A stretch of 52,498 bases of DNA from assembly GCA_041657845.1 (NCBI GenBank), contig JBBABD010000004.1:1-52498 (forward strand), read 5' to 3'. Position numbers and translations under genes: made by a program. Below are positions 1-7,697 of the stretch, in pieces (the stretch's first letter is position 1; each line of letters starts with the position of its first letter). The notes beneath the pieces are model-generated. The model made no database searches, was not told where the DNA came from, and worked only from the letters and a program-made list of their open reading frames with translations. The stretch is from Parcubacteria group bacterium (GTDB lineage Bacteria; Patescibacteriota; Minisyncoccia; Moranbacterales; JAKLHP01).

Positions 1-212
1 CTCCTCCGGAACTGGCGGCGGATGTGATTGATAAAGGAATGGTTCTTTCCGGCGGCGGGGCGCTCCTTCGAAATTTGGATCAACTTATCACAAAAACAAT
101 TGGCGTCCCATGTTATGTGGCTGACGATGCGCTATTTTGCGTGATAAAAGGAATCGGAATCGCTCTTGATAATCTGGAAGTGTACAAGAGGACAATAATG
201 ATGACTAAGTAA
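1..212 (+). CDS. mreB: MreB, C-terminal fragment (5' end outside window)
   Basis: This is the last ~70 codons of the actin-like rod-shape protein MreB, which forms ATP-dependent filaments under the membrane and guides wall synthesis. The open frame already runs at the window edge (codons from base 3), so the real start lies upstream. What is visible is the end of the fold: PPELAADVIDKG, then VLSGGGALLRNLDQLI, the conserved glycine-rich ATP-binding segment of the family, then a C-terminal helix. The apparent GTG at base 24 is internal and not a start. The gene ends in TAA 70 nt before the glycosyltransferase gene. Family assignment is firm; whether the whole protein is intact cannot be seen. 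Confidence 0.9.
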   Translation, partial: PPELAADVIDKGMVLSGGGALLRNLDQLITKTIGVPCYVADDALFCVIKGIGIALDNLEVYKRTIMMTK

Positions 213-282
213 CGCTAATTGTCGCGAATGTTAAACTAATGTATTCGAATTCATTCGTTTATAATTTGCGGATATTCGCGAT

Positions 283-1488
283 ATGACGAAAGTCATAGGC
301 ATTGATGCTTCGCGGGCTTTTCAAAAAAACCGCACCGGTATCGAAGAATATTCTTATCAAACAATCAAAAACCTGATGAATAAACTGGAAGGGCATCGGG
401 TTGTTTTATATATCCGCAAGAATCAGCAAATAGATTTCAAGCTTCCTGAAGATTGGAGGACAAAAGTTATTAGATGGCCGTATTTATGGACGCAAATCGG
501 ATTATCGCTGGAATTGTTATTTCATCCGGCAGATGTTTTATTTATTCCGGCGCATACGATTCCGTTCATACATCCCGATAATACCGTGGTTACAATACAC
601 GGTTTGGAATATGAGTTTTGTCCCAAGGCCTATTCTTTTTGGGAAAGGATTTATATGCGATGCGTGATTAAAAATTCCTGCCGGTGGGCAAAGACTATCA
701 TAGCAGTGTCTAATAACACTAGGAATGATTTGATAAAGTTGTATAAAGTTTTGCCGGAAAAGATAAAAGTTATCTATGAGGGATATGATAGCAATTTTCA
801 ATTTTCAATTTTCAATTTTCAATCAAATTCCAATGATCAAATTTTCAATGACAAAAAAAATACAAGATATCTATTATTTATCGGACGTCTTGAAGAGCGA
901 AAAAATGTTGTCGGTATTGTTGAAGCTTTTGAGATTTTAAAGGAAAAATATCATATTTCGCATAAGCTGATTTTGGCAGGAGGAAAGGGTTATGGCTTTA
1001 AAAAAATAAAATCTGAAATTCAAGATACAAAATACAAAAGTGATATTATTTTAAAGGGATTTGTGCGCAACGAGGAAAAATATGAATTAATTAGAAATGC
1101 AGATGTGTTTCTGTTCCCCAGTTTTTATGAAGGATTCGGTTTGCCAATTTTGGAGGCGCAAAGCGTAGGAACTCCGGTCGTGACTTCTAATATTTCCTCG
1201 ATGCCAGAGATTGTTTGTCATTCTGAGCGCCTCGCGAAGAATCCCAGAGTTAGCAATAAAAGTTTTTTTTGCAATCATTCGGGATCCTTCGCCGAGGCGG
1301 CTCAGGATGACAAATGCTCAGCGATTTTAGTGGATCCTAACAGTCCGCAAGAAATTGCGGAAGCAACATACGAGCTAATTTCGGAGGAAAAATTGAAAAA
1401 TGATATAATAAATAAAGGACTGGAAAATGTGAAGAGGTTCAGTTGGGAAAAATGCGGGGAGGAAATTGCTGATTTAATTTTATGTTAA
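283..1488 (+). CDS. Glycosyltransferase family 4 (GT-B), with two in-frame repeat insertions
   Basis: A 401-residue GT-B glycosyltransferase of the GT4/RfaG type, expected to transfer an activated sugar in envelope or exopolysaccharide synthesis; donor and acceptor cannot be read. The C-terminal nucleotide-sugar domain is clear: LLFIGRLEERKN (~res 205), FLFPSFYEGFGLPILEAQ (~275) with the retaining-GT E-x7-E motif, and TPVVTSNISSMPEI. Two stretches do not belong to the family. At res ~170-190 an AATTTTC-type repeat is translated in the linker between the domains. At res ~311-343 a 97-bp inverted-repeat element splits the usual MPEI-V...ILVDP segment. Both keep the frame open. The gene overlaps the next glycosyltransferase by 7 nt. 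A TATAAT lies at 260-265, but no good -35 is seen. Confidence 0.9.
   Translation: MTKVIGIDASRAFQKNRTGIEEYSYQTIKNLMNKLEGHRVVLYIRKNQQIDFKLPEDWRTKVIRWPYLWTQIGLSLELLFHPADVLFIPAHTIPFIHPDNTVVTIHGLEYEFCPKAYSFWERIYMRCVIKNSCRWAKTIIAVSNNTRNDLIKLYKVLPEKIKVIYEGYDSNFQFSIFNFQSNSNDQIFNDKKNTRYLLFIGRLEERKNVVGIVEAFEILKEKYHISHKLILAGGKGYGFKKIKSEIQDTKYKSDIILKGFVRNEEKYELIRNADVFLFPSFYEGFGLPILEAQSVGTPVVTSNISSMPEIVCHSERLAKNPRVSNKSFFCNHSGSFAEAAQDDKCSAILVDPNSPQEIAEATYELISEEKLKNDIINKGLENVKRFSWEKCGEEIADLILC
793..852 (+). repeat. AATTTTC-type AT-rich repeat translated inside a glycosyltransferase
   Basis: Tandem CAATTTT units followed by a CAATGATCAAATTTTCAATG segment. Its layout matches the intergenic stretch at 2631-2735 closely. 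Here it lies in the coding frame, at the flexible junction of the two GT-B domains, and encodes a low-complexity Asn/Phe/Gln/Ser-rich peptide. Confidence 0.7.
1216..1312 (+). repeat. 97-bp inverted-repeat element, copy 1 (in frame)
   Basis: The element begins TGTCATTCTGAGCG and ends CTCAGGATGACA. The ends are near-perfect inverted repeats (11 of 12 outer bases), extending inward through GAATCCC / GGGATCC. It sits inside the C-terminal domain of the glycosyltransferase, translates as an extra ~32 residues, and shares both ends and the inner GTTAGCAATA with copy 2 at 2042-2136, in the same orientation. It is too short to encode a transposase, so it is a non-autonomous MITE/RPE-like element. Confidence 0.85.
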
Positions 1489-2630
1489 AGAAAGATTTAA
1501 AAGTAGCCATTGTCCATGACTTTCTGATCCAGTATGGCGGGGCGGAGAGGGTTTTGGAAGTGATAGCGGAGATTTTTCCGGAAGCGCCGATCTATACTTT
1601 GCTTTATGACCAGGAGAAAATGGGTGATAAGTTTGCCAAGAAAGAAATCAGGACTTCATATCTTCAAAAGTTTCCCAAGTTTTTGCGAAAAAGATACCAG
1701 TGGCTTTTGCCATCCTTCGTGGTTGTTCCGGAAACATTTGATCTGCGGGATTTTGATCTGGTTATTTCTTCAACCGGAGCTTGGAGCAAGGGAATTATAA
1801 CTAGACTCAATACAGTTCATATTTCATATCTCCATTCTCCGATGAGATTTGTCTGGGAACTTTCGCACGGATATATCAGAGGATTTTTTTCCAGATTATT
1901 GCTTAGCTATGTTCGGATGTGGGATAAATTAGCCTCAGAAAGGCCGGATTATTTGATTGCCAATTCTCGCTATACGCAAGAGAGAATTAAAAAATATTAT
2001 CGAAGAGAAAGTTTGGTGATTTATCCTCCGGCTTACAATTCTGTCATTCTGAACGAAATGAAGAATCCCAGTGTTAGCAATACAGGCTTTAATTTAAATT
2101 GTTCGGGATCCTTCGTCGCGGCGACTCAGGATGACAAGTTTTTTCTAATTGTTTCTCGTTTATCGCCATACAAGAAAGTCGATTTGGCGGTTGAAGCTTT
2201 TAATAAATTAGGGCTTCCACTGGTGATAATCGGCGAAGGAAAACAAAAAAAATATTTGGAAAAAATAGCCAAAAATAATATAAAGATATTGGGCTGGGCT
2301 TCCGATAAAAAATTATCTGAATATTATTCAAATGCCAGGGCTTTTATTTTTCCGTCGGATGATGATTTTGGAATGACGATGGTTGAAGCGATGAGCTATG
2401 ACGTGCCGGTAATCGCTTATCGAAAAGGCGGGGCACTGGAAATCGTCGAGGAAGGGAAAACCGGAGAATTTTTCGATGCGCAGACTCCCGAAGTTTTGGC
2501 GGATGGAGTGAGAAGATTCATTGAAAAAGAAAATAGCTATGATAAAGCGGATATTATTAATAGGGCTAAAGAGTTTTCGAAAGAGAGATTTAAGAGAAAA
2601 TTAGGTGAGTTTATAAATAAAGTTTTGTAA
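1482..2630 (+). CDS. Glycosyltransferase family 4 (GT-B), with one in-frame element insertion
   Basis: A 382-residue GT-B glycosyltransferase of the same broad family as its upstream neighbour. It opens with VAIVHDFLIQYGGAERVLE, the donor-side glycine-rich loop of GT4 enzymes. The second domain has FFLIVSRLSPYKKVDLAVEA (~res 222) and FIFPSDDDFGMTMVEAM (~288) with the E-x7-E-type motif, then PVIAYRKGGALEIV. Residues ~187-218 are encoded by the same inverted-repeat element that interrupts the upstream gene, here at the domain linker where family members vary. It overlaps the preceding gene by 7 nt, so the two are probably translated together as part of a cell-surface glycan pathway. The acceptor is unknown. 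Confidence 0.9.
   Translation: MLKKDLKVAIVHDFLIQYGGAERVLEVIAEIFPEAPIYTLLYDQEKMGDKFAKKEIRTSYLQKFPKFLRKRYQWLLPSFVVVPETFDLRDFDLVISSTGAWSKGIITRLNTVHISYLHSPMRFVWELSHGYIRGFFSRLLLSYVRMWDKLASERPDYLIANSRYTQERIKKYYRRESLVIYPPAYNSVILNEMKNPSVSNTGFNLNCSGSFVAATQDDKFFLIVSRLSPYKKVDLAVEAFNKLGLPLVIIGEGKQKKYLEKIAKNNIKILGWASDKKLSEYYSNARAFIFPSDDDFGMTMVEAMSYDVPVIAYRKGGALEIVEEGKTGEFFDAQTPEVLADGVRRFIEKENSYDKADIINRAKEFSKERFKRKLGEFINKVL
2042..2136 (+). repeat. 95-bp inverted-repeat element, copy 2 (in frame)
   Basis: Same family and orientation as the copy at 1216-1312: it starts TGTCATTCTGAACG and ends CTCAGGATGACA, with AGAATCCCAG near the left end and TTCGGGATCCTTCG near the right. The middle differs between copies while the ends are kept, as expected for a mobile palindromic element. 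Translation gives a KNP..VSN and GSF.AA.QDDK pattern, as in copy 1. Confidence 0.85.
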
Positions 2631-2735
2631 TTTTCAATTTTCAATTTGCAATCAATTTTCAATGACTAAATTTTCAAGTTTTGAAAATTGATAATTGTAA
2701 ATTTAATGAAAATTGATCATTGATCATTGAAAATT
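2631..2735 (+). repeat. AT-rich AATTTTC / GAAAATT repeat tract between genes
   Basis: The gap between the glycosyltransferase and holB is filled by repeated CAATTTT units and then their complement (TTGAAAATTG), so the tract can fold on itself. Wording close to the in-gene copy at 793-852 shows it is one family. A shorter relative lies at 4678-4722 upstream of ychF. No promoter was recognised within it. Confidence 0.65.
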
Positions 2736-2739
2736 TATA

Positions 2740-3645
2740 ATGAATTTTATCGGCAATGCTAAAGCAGTAAAATTATCAAATAAAGCCATAGAGAATAGAA
2801 AAATCTCTCAGGCTTATCTTTTTTCCGGTCCAGAGGGAGTGGGAAAATTTACTTTGGCAAAAATTTTTGCCAATTCTGTAATTTCTGAGAGAAACATATT
2901 TAAAAATGATGTATTATCACTTGCGGGAAAAGAAGAAGATGAGCTTGATTTGGCAACTATTGAACCGGAAATTGAAGAAAAAAAGGGAGTAAAAAAAGAA
3001 AAAGATATCAAAATAGAAAAAATTAGGGAAGCGCAAAAAGATTTAGCCCTGTATCCATATAGCGGAAAAAAGAAAGTCTTGATCATTAATAATGCCCATC
3101 GGATGACTGTTTCTGCTCAAAACGCTTTGCTAAAATCGCTGGAAGAGCCTAATGAAACTTCAATTATTATCCTGGTAACGCACAATGATTCGAAAATTAT
3201 CTCTACAATAAAATCAAGGTGCCAGAAAATAAATTTTTCTTTAGCAGATTTGAAAGAAATTAAGAAAATGTTTGATGGCGACATAGATTCCAACGATTTA
3301 GTAACTTTTTCAATGGGTCGTCCGGGGCTGGCGCTAAAAATGAAAGAAAATAAGGAAGAATTTGATGCCAGAAAGAAAGAGTTGGAACATATCAAAAGAT
3401 TTCCCGATATTGGGGTAAATGAAAGGTTCAAGCTGGCGGAAAAAATGTCTTCTGATACGATGAACGCTATAAAAAAATTTGAATTTTGGATGTGGATTAT
3501 CAGACTGGAAGCTCTTAGAAGCAACAATGCTAAAGGATTTTTTAGCTTTGGAACAATAGAAAGAATAGAAAAAAGTTTAGAAATAATAAAAAGTACCAAC
3601 GCTAATGCCAGATTGGTTTTGGAAAATTTATTTTTGGAAATATGA
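2740..3645 (+). CDS. holB: DNA polymerase III subunit delta' (clamp-loader AAA+ protein)
   Basis: A 301-residue clamp-loader subunit that helps open and load the sliding clamp during replication. Residues 1-40 carry the delta'/gamma start (FIGNAKAVKLSNKAI, AYLFSGPEGVGKF), including a P-loop-like GPEGVGKFT. VLIINNAHRMTVSAQNALLK then LEEPNETSIIILVT give the Walker B region and sensor I, and TIKSRCQKINF holds the SRC arginine-finger motif. The four-cysteine zinc module of gamma/DnaX is missing, which favours delta' over DnaX. An acidic, lysine-rich insertion at res ~60-90 lies where that module would be. It is followed after 70 nt by an ftsQ-like gene. Confidence 0.85.
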   Translation: MNFIGNAKAVKLSNKAIENRKISQAYLFSGPEGVGKFTLAKIFANSVISERNIFKNDVLSLAGKEEDELDLATIEPEIEEKKGVKKEKDIKIEKIREAQKDLALYPYSGKKKVLIINNAHRMTVSAQNALLKSLEEPNETSIIILVTHNDSKIISTIKSRCQKINFSLADLKEIKKMFDGDIDSNDLVTFSMGRPGLALKMKENKEEFDARKKELEHIKRFPDIGVNERFKLAEKMSSDTMNAIKKFEFWMWIIRLEALRSNNAKGFFSFGTIERIEKSLEIIKSTNANARLVLENLFLEI

Positions 3646-3715
3646 TTGTTGTTGCAATCCGAGAAAATCAAATTTTAAAGATGCAAGCGCATAAGTCCTA
3701 AGAAAATAAACGAAA

Positions 3716-4669
3716 ATGTTTTGGAGAAAAAAGAAAAACAAGAGATTGAATCTCGAACTCAGGGCTTCCAAAAAAAGAAAGAGTTTTTTTGAGAGAAAAG
3801 AAGATGTTTTGTCGAACGATGCTTTTTCAAAGATTATTTTTCGTTTTATTTTTCTTTTGTTTGCCGTATCACTGGCGTATATTCTTTTTCTCTCACCATT
3901 TCTGGAAATAAGAAAAGTTTATTTGGAAGGAACTATCGAATTAAATCGCGAAGACGTTAACAATAAGATTAATGAAGTGTTGGCGAAAAAAACTTTGAAT
4001 CTTATTTCTAGGAATAATTTTATTCTTTTCCCATATAGCAAGATTAAATCAGAACTTCTCGGAGGTTTCAAGAAAATAAGCAATGTAAAAATAGAAAAGA
4101 TTTTTCCTGATTCAATAAAAGTGAAAATTACCGAAAGAAAATCGCTTCTGATATGGTGCAGCGCCGGCCCATGCTTCATAATTGATGAAAATGGCTATGC
4201 TTATACTGGAGCCGATTTTGAATCGGAAGAGATAAAACAAAATAATCTTTTAAGCATCATTGACAATAGCGGTAAACCTGTAATAATGGGCGAAAAGATA
4301 TTAAATGATAATTATATTAAATTCGCTATATCATTAAAAGACGAGCTTGATAGAGAAACTGGAATAAAAGTAAATAGCGAATATCATACAGGGTCAAAAA
4401 TGGCAGATGAAGTTAAAGTCAAAACAGAAGAAGGATGGGAAATATATTTTTCTGCTGTTTTGCCAATAGAGGATAGTGTCAGGACGCTTAAGACATTTTT
4501 AGATAAAGAAATTGACCAGGGAGAAAGGAGCAAATTGGAATATGTTGATCTTCGGGCAGAGAATAGAGCATATTATAAATTTAAAGATGAAGAATCGCAG
4601 AATAGTACGGAAGCACAGCAACCGGCGCAACAAGATGGCGAAAATGAGGATAATAAAAAGAAGGAATAA
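3716..4669 (+). CDS. ftsQ: FtsQ-type cell division protein (POTRA domain)
   Basis: A 317-residue bitopic membrane protein. A basic cytoplasmic tail (res 1-40, many Lys/Arg) is followed by one membrane helix (~res 44-62, IIFRFIFLLFAVSLAYILFL) and a POTRA domain starting FLEIRKVYLEGTIELNREDV. The FtsQ/DivIB C-terminal portion follows, with IFPDSIKVKITERKSLLIW. FtsQ links the division ring to septal wall synthesis through FtsB/FtsL. The C-terminus is an unusual Gln/Glu/Asn/Lys-rich tail. In many genomes ftsQ sits near mur or ftsA/ftsZ genes; here it lies between holB and ychF. Sequence identity is weak, as normal for FtsQ, so the call rests on topology and the POTRA pattern. Confidence 0.8.
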   Translation: MFWRKKKNKRLNLELRASKKRKSFFERKEDVLSNDAFSKIIFRFIFLLFAVSLAYILFLSPFLEIRKVYLEGTIELNREDVNNKINEVLAKKTLNLISRNNFILFPYSKIKSELLGGFKKISNVKIEKIFPDSIKVKITERKSLLIWCSAGPCFIIDENGYAYTGADFESEEIKQNNLLSIIDNSGKPVIMGEKILNDNYIKFAISLKDELDRETGIKVNSEYHTGSKMADEVKVKTEEGWEIYFSAVLPIEDSVRTLKTFLDKEIDQGERSKLEYVDLRAENRAYYKFKDEESQNSTEAQQPAQQDGENEDNKKKE

Positions 4670-4724
4670 ACCGGAAATTTACAATTTTCAAATCTTGTAA
4701 ATTAATCATTGATAATCGAAAATT

Positions 4725-5813
4725 ATGAAAGTTGGCATCGTTGGATTGCCCAATGTTGGAAAGTCTACGCTTTTTAAGGCTTTGACGCGCAATCCCGTGG
4801 ATATTAATAATTATCCCTTTTGCACGATTGAGCCGAATGTGGGAATCGTGAAAGTTCCTGATTTTCGTTTGGAAAAACTGGCGGAAATGTCGAAGAGCAA
4901 AAAAATTGTTCCGGCGATTGTTGAATTTGTCGATATTGCCGGTTTGGTAAAAGGCGCTTCAGTTGGAGAGGGACTGGGAAATAAATTTTTGTCGCATATT
5001 CGGGAAGTAGATGCGATTGTTCAAGTTGTTCGGATATTCGAAAGCTTTAACATAGCTCACGTTTATGATCGCGTTAATCCGATTGAAGACGTTGAGATAA
5101 TTAACACAGAATTAATTTTGGCCGATCTGGAAACGGTTGAGAAAGGAGAGTTGAGATTTGAGAAAGAGAAAAAAGGAAATATTAAAGATTCAGGCAAAAA
5201 GCTAGAAATTATTGCAAAAATCAAGAAAGCTTTGGAAGACGGAAAATTGGCCATTGAATCAGAAATAGACTCGAAGGATGAAATAGCCAAAATAGTCGTT
5301 AGAGAACTCTCACTTTTAACAATGAAGCCATTCCTATATGTTTATAATGCTTGCCCCGTTAAATCCGACGAAGTCGGAGCGAAGCTATTTAACGGGGTTT
5401 CCTACAAAATTCCAGAAGAGCTAACTAAGAGGGAAAATTTTATTGTTTTGGATATCAAAATCGAAGAAGAGCTGAATAAAATGTCAAAAGAAGAAATTGA
5501 AGAGATGGAGCTAAAAAGTAACATTAACGAACTTATTTTAGAATCATATAAACTTTTAGGTCTCATTACCTTTCTGACGACCGGAGAAGATGAAAGCCGG
5601 GCTTGGACAATTAAAAATAGTTCGACGGCCCCGGAAGCCGGAGTGGCGATTCATAATGATTTCAAAGACAGATTTATTCGGGCAGATGTGATTTTTTGGG
5701 ACAAGCTTTTGGAGGCTGGCTCCTGGAGCAAAGCTCGGGAACTAGGCTGGCTCCGGACGGAAGGAAAGGAATATATTGTAAAAGATGGGGATGTGATTGA
5801 GTTTAAAATATAG
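4725..5813 (+). CDS. ychF: YchF/OLA1-family ATPase, with a palindromic insertion
   Basis: A 362-residue TRAFAC P-loop protein of the Obg-related YchF family, which prefers ATP and binds ribosomes. G1 is GLPNVGKST (res 7-15), the switch region NNYPFCTIEPNVG is typical, G3 is VDIAGLVKGASVGEGLG, and the C-terminal TGS domain ends AWTIKNSSTAPEAGVAIHNDF...GDVIEF. At res ~210-224, between the coiled coil and the rest of the G domain, a 44-bp palindrome is translated in frame (ACPVKSDEVGAKLFNGV), replacing the usual short VYN-loop. The rest is of normal length. Its 3' end abuts the groEL promoter. Confidence 0.95.
   Translation: MKVGIVGLPNVGKSTLFKALTRNPVDINNYPFCTIEPNVGIVKVPDFRLEKLAEMSKSKKIVPAIVEFVDIAGLVKGASVGEGLGNKFLSHIREVDAIVQVVRIFESFNIAHVYDRVNPIEDVEIINTELILADLETVEKGELRFEKEKKGNIKDSGKKLEIIAKIKKALEDGKLAIESEIDSKDEIAKIVVRELSLLTMKPFLYVYNACPVKSDEVGAKLFNGVSYKIPEELTKRENFIVLDIKIEEELNKMSKEEIEEMELKSNINELILESYKLLGLITFLTTGEDESRAWTIKNSSTAPEAGVAIHNDFKDRFIRADVIFWDKLLEAGSWSKARELGWLRTEGKEYIVKDGDVIEFKI
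5354..5397 (+). repeat. 44-bp nested palindrome inserted in frame in ychF
   Basis: Perfect 11-bp outer arms CCCCGTTAAAT / ATTTAACGGGG enclose two small hairpins, CCGAC-gaa-GTCGG and AGC-gaa-GCT, so the element can form a cloverleaf-like structure in DNA or RNA. The coding frame stays open through it. Confidence 0.85.
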
Positions 5814-5818
5814 CCGGG

Positions 5819-5847
5819 TTGACACGAAACAAAATATTTTCTAGAAT
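5819..5847 (+). promoter_or_regulatory. Sigma70-type promoter of groEL
   Basis: TTGACA at 5819-5824, exactly 17 nt spacing, then TAGAAT at 5842-5847. The start of transcription would fall just at the CIRCE operator that follows, the usual arrangement for HrcA repression. Confidence 0.85.
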
Positions 5848-5850
5848 GTA

Positions 5851-5877
5851 TTAGCAGTCAAGCGTTTTGATTGCTAA
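5851..5877 (+). promoter_or_regulatory. CIRCE operator (HrcA binding site)
   Basis: TTAGCAGTC, nine bases, GATTGCTAA. The known CIRCE consensus is TTAGCACTC-N9-GAGTGCTAA, so 16 of 18 arm bases match and the spacer has the exact length. It lies directly after the -10 box and 27 nt before the groEL start. It implies heat-shock control by an HrcA repressor encoded outside this window. Confidence 0.88.
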
Positions 5878-5904
5878 TTTGTAATTATATAAATCCCTAA
5901 AACT

Positions 5905-7560
5905 ATGGCGAAACAGATAGAATACAGCGCGGAAGCGCGAAAAAAGATTAAAATCGGCTTTGATAAAGTCGCCGACACGGTGAAAACCACACTTGGGCCA
6001 AAAGGCCGTAATGTTATTCTAGACAAAGGTTTCGGCTCTCCCGCTATTACCAATGACGGAGTGACCATTGCCAAAGAAATTGAATTGGAGGACAAGTTTG
6101 AAAATATCGGAGCTTCACTTATCAAAGAAGTAGCGGACAAAACCAATGAAGCTGCCGGAGACGGAACCACCACTTCCACTGTTATTGCCCAAGCCTTGCT
6201 TCGAGAGGGGCTAAAATTTGTGGAAATAGGAATAAGCCCGATTGGAATAAGGCAATCAATGGAAAAAGCCAAAGATGAAATTATAGAGATGCTTAAAAAA
6301 AATTCTAAGAAGATAACTTCCAAAGAAGAAATTGCTCAGGTGGCAACTATTTCTGCTGAGTCGGAAGAAATGGGGAAAATGATTGCCGGCGTGATGCAGG
6401 AAGTAGGAAATGATGGAGTAATCACTGTTGAAGAAAGCCAGACTTTCGGATTTTCCAAAGAAGTGGTTGAAGGAATGAATTTCGACAAGGGATACGTTTC
6501 TCCGTATATGATTACTAACATTGAAGACCAAACAGCGGAAATAAAAGAGCCATATATTTTGGTGACTGACAAAAAAATATCCGCTATTGCCGATATTTTG
6601 CCTATTTTGGAAAAAGTTGCCAAGCAAGGGAAGAAAGAGATGGTTATTGTCGCCGAGGAAGTTGAAGGAGAGGCACTGGCAACTTTGGTCGTGAATAAAC
6701 TCAGAGGAGTGCTTAATGTTTTGGCTATCAAAGCTCCTGAGTTCGGAGATAATCGAAAACAAATGTTGGAAGATATTGCGATTTTGACTGGAGCACAGGT
6801 TATTTCTGAGGACAAAGGAATGAAATTGGATAAAATCGAGCTTAATATGCTGGGAAAAGCGCAAAAAATAATTTCCACTAAAGATGACACCACTATCATT
6901 GGAGGAAAAGGAAAGAAAAATGATATCGATGCCAGGGTTGAGCAAATTGAGAATCAAATTAAAAAATCCGATGGTGATTATGAAAAAGGAAAACTCAAAA
7001 AGAGAATGGCAAAACTTTCCGGAGGTGTAGCGGTAATAAAGGTAGGAGCAGCTAGTGAAACAGAGCTTAATTATATCAAAGCAAAAATGGAGGACGCCTT
7101 GTCAGCTACAAAAGCTGCTGTAGAAGAAGGAATAGTAGCAGGAGGAGGTGTGGCTCTAGCTAAAGCAGCTTGGCAATTGAGCGAAAAGATAAAAAAAACA
7201 GAACCGAAGACAGTTGAATTTAATGCCGGATACGGCGCTTTGATAGCAGCTTTGGCAGATCCGTTGAAACAAATATCAGAAAATACCGGGAAAAAAGAGT
7301 CGGCAGTTATAATTAATGAGATATTAAAGCAAAAAAGTGTAAATTATGGCTATAATGCCAAAGAAGATAGATATGAAGCTGATATGATTAAAGCTGGAAT
7401 TATCGATCCGCTAAAAGTTACCAGAACAGCTCTTGAAAATGCAGTTTCGGTGGTAGCGATGCTGTTAACTACCGAAGCGGTAGTAACTGATATGGCGGAA
7501 AAGAAATGTGATTGCGGAAGCGGCGGTTCAGGAATGCCGGGGATGGGCGGAATGATGTGA
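5905..7560 (+). CDS. groEL: 60-kDa chaperonin GroEL
   Basis: A full-length 551-residue GroEL, the ATP-driven folding chamber. It begins AKQIEYSAEARKKIKIG and shows TTLGPKGRNVILDKGFG (~res 30-46) and GDGTTTSTV (~res 86), the ATP-binding signature. It also has the apical-domain segment with LEKVAKQGKKEMVIVAEEVEG and ends in GSGMPGMGGMM, the flexible GGM tail, preceded by an unusual KKCDCGSGG. No groES lies beside it, so groES is elsewhere or absent. There is no clear Shine-Dalgarno before ATG (AAATCCCTAAAACT). It is monocistronic: own promoter plus CIRCE upstream, hairpin terminator downstream. Confidence 0.98.
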   Translation: MAKQIEYSAEARKKIKIGFDKVADTVKTTLGPKGRNVILDKGFGSPAITNDGVTIAKEIELEDKFENIGASLIKEVADKTNEAAGDGTTTSTVIAQALLREGLKFVEIGISPIGIRQSMEKAKDEIIEMLKKNSKKITSKEEIAQVATISAESEEMGKMIAGVMQEVGNDGVITVEESQTFGFSKEVVEGMNFDKGYVSPYMITNIEDQTAEIKEPYILVTDKKISAIADILPILEKVAKQGKKEMVIVAEEVEGEALATLVVNKLRGVLNVLAIKAPEFGDNRKQMLEDIAILTGAQVISEDKGMKLDKIELNMLGKAQKIISTKDDTTIIGGKGKKNDIDARVEQIENQIKKSDGDYEKGKLKKRMAKLSGGVAVIKVGAASETELNYIKAKMEDALSATKAAVEEGIVAGGGVALAKAAWQLSEKIKKTEPKTVEFNAGYGALIAALADPLKQISENTGKKESAVIINEILKQKSVNYGYNAKEDRYEADMIKAGIIDPLKVTRTALENAVSVVAMLLTTEAVVTDMAEKKCDCGSGGSGMPGMGGMM

Positions 7561-7619
7561 AATAGCGAATTAAAACGAGTTAGAAAGGAATATTAACAAA
7601 TCACAAATATATTTTTTTC

Positions 7620-7657
7620 AAAAAACAGAAAGCGCTTGAGTGTTTTCTGTTTTTTTA
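7620..7657 (+). terminator. Rho-independent terminator after groEL
   Basis: Stem AAAACAGAAA / TTTTCTGTTTT around an 11-12-nt loop, running into a T7 tract. It closes the groEL transcript before the histidine-kinase promoter. Confidence 0.8.
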
Positions 7658-7662
7658 TTTTG

Positions 7663-7671
7663 TGTTATAAT
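7663..7671 (+). promoter_or_regulatory. Extended -10 promoter of the two-component operon
   Basis: TGTTATAAT (TG-N-TATAAT) lies 26 nt before the kinase start. No good -35 is seen, which is acceptable for an extended -10 promoter. Confidence 0.5.
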
Positions 7672-7697
7672 TTAGTAGTAAAAAATCAATAAACCCA

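Noticed and set aside
793..852. Tandem CAATTTT units, here and at 2631-2735, considered as a CRISPR array.
   Set aside because: The units are only ~8 bp, with no regular spacers and no cas genes. They are simple AT-rich repeats.
1087..1278. Minus-strand ORF over the inverted-repeat element in the first glycosyltransferase.
   Set aside because: It arises from the palindromic element and the antisense of the gene and has no independent support.
6256..6957. Long open frames antisense to groEL (and similar ones opposite holB, pilB and res).
   Set aside because: They mirror the codon structure of the real genes, have no family patterns and no start signals.
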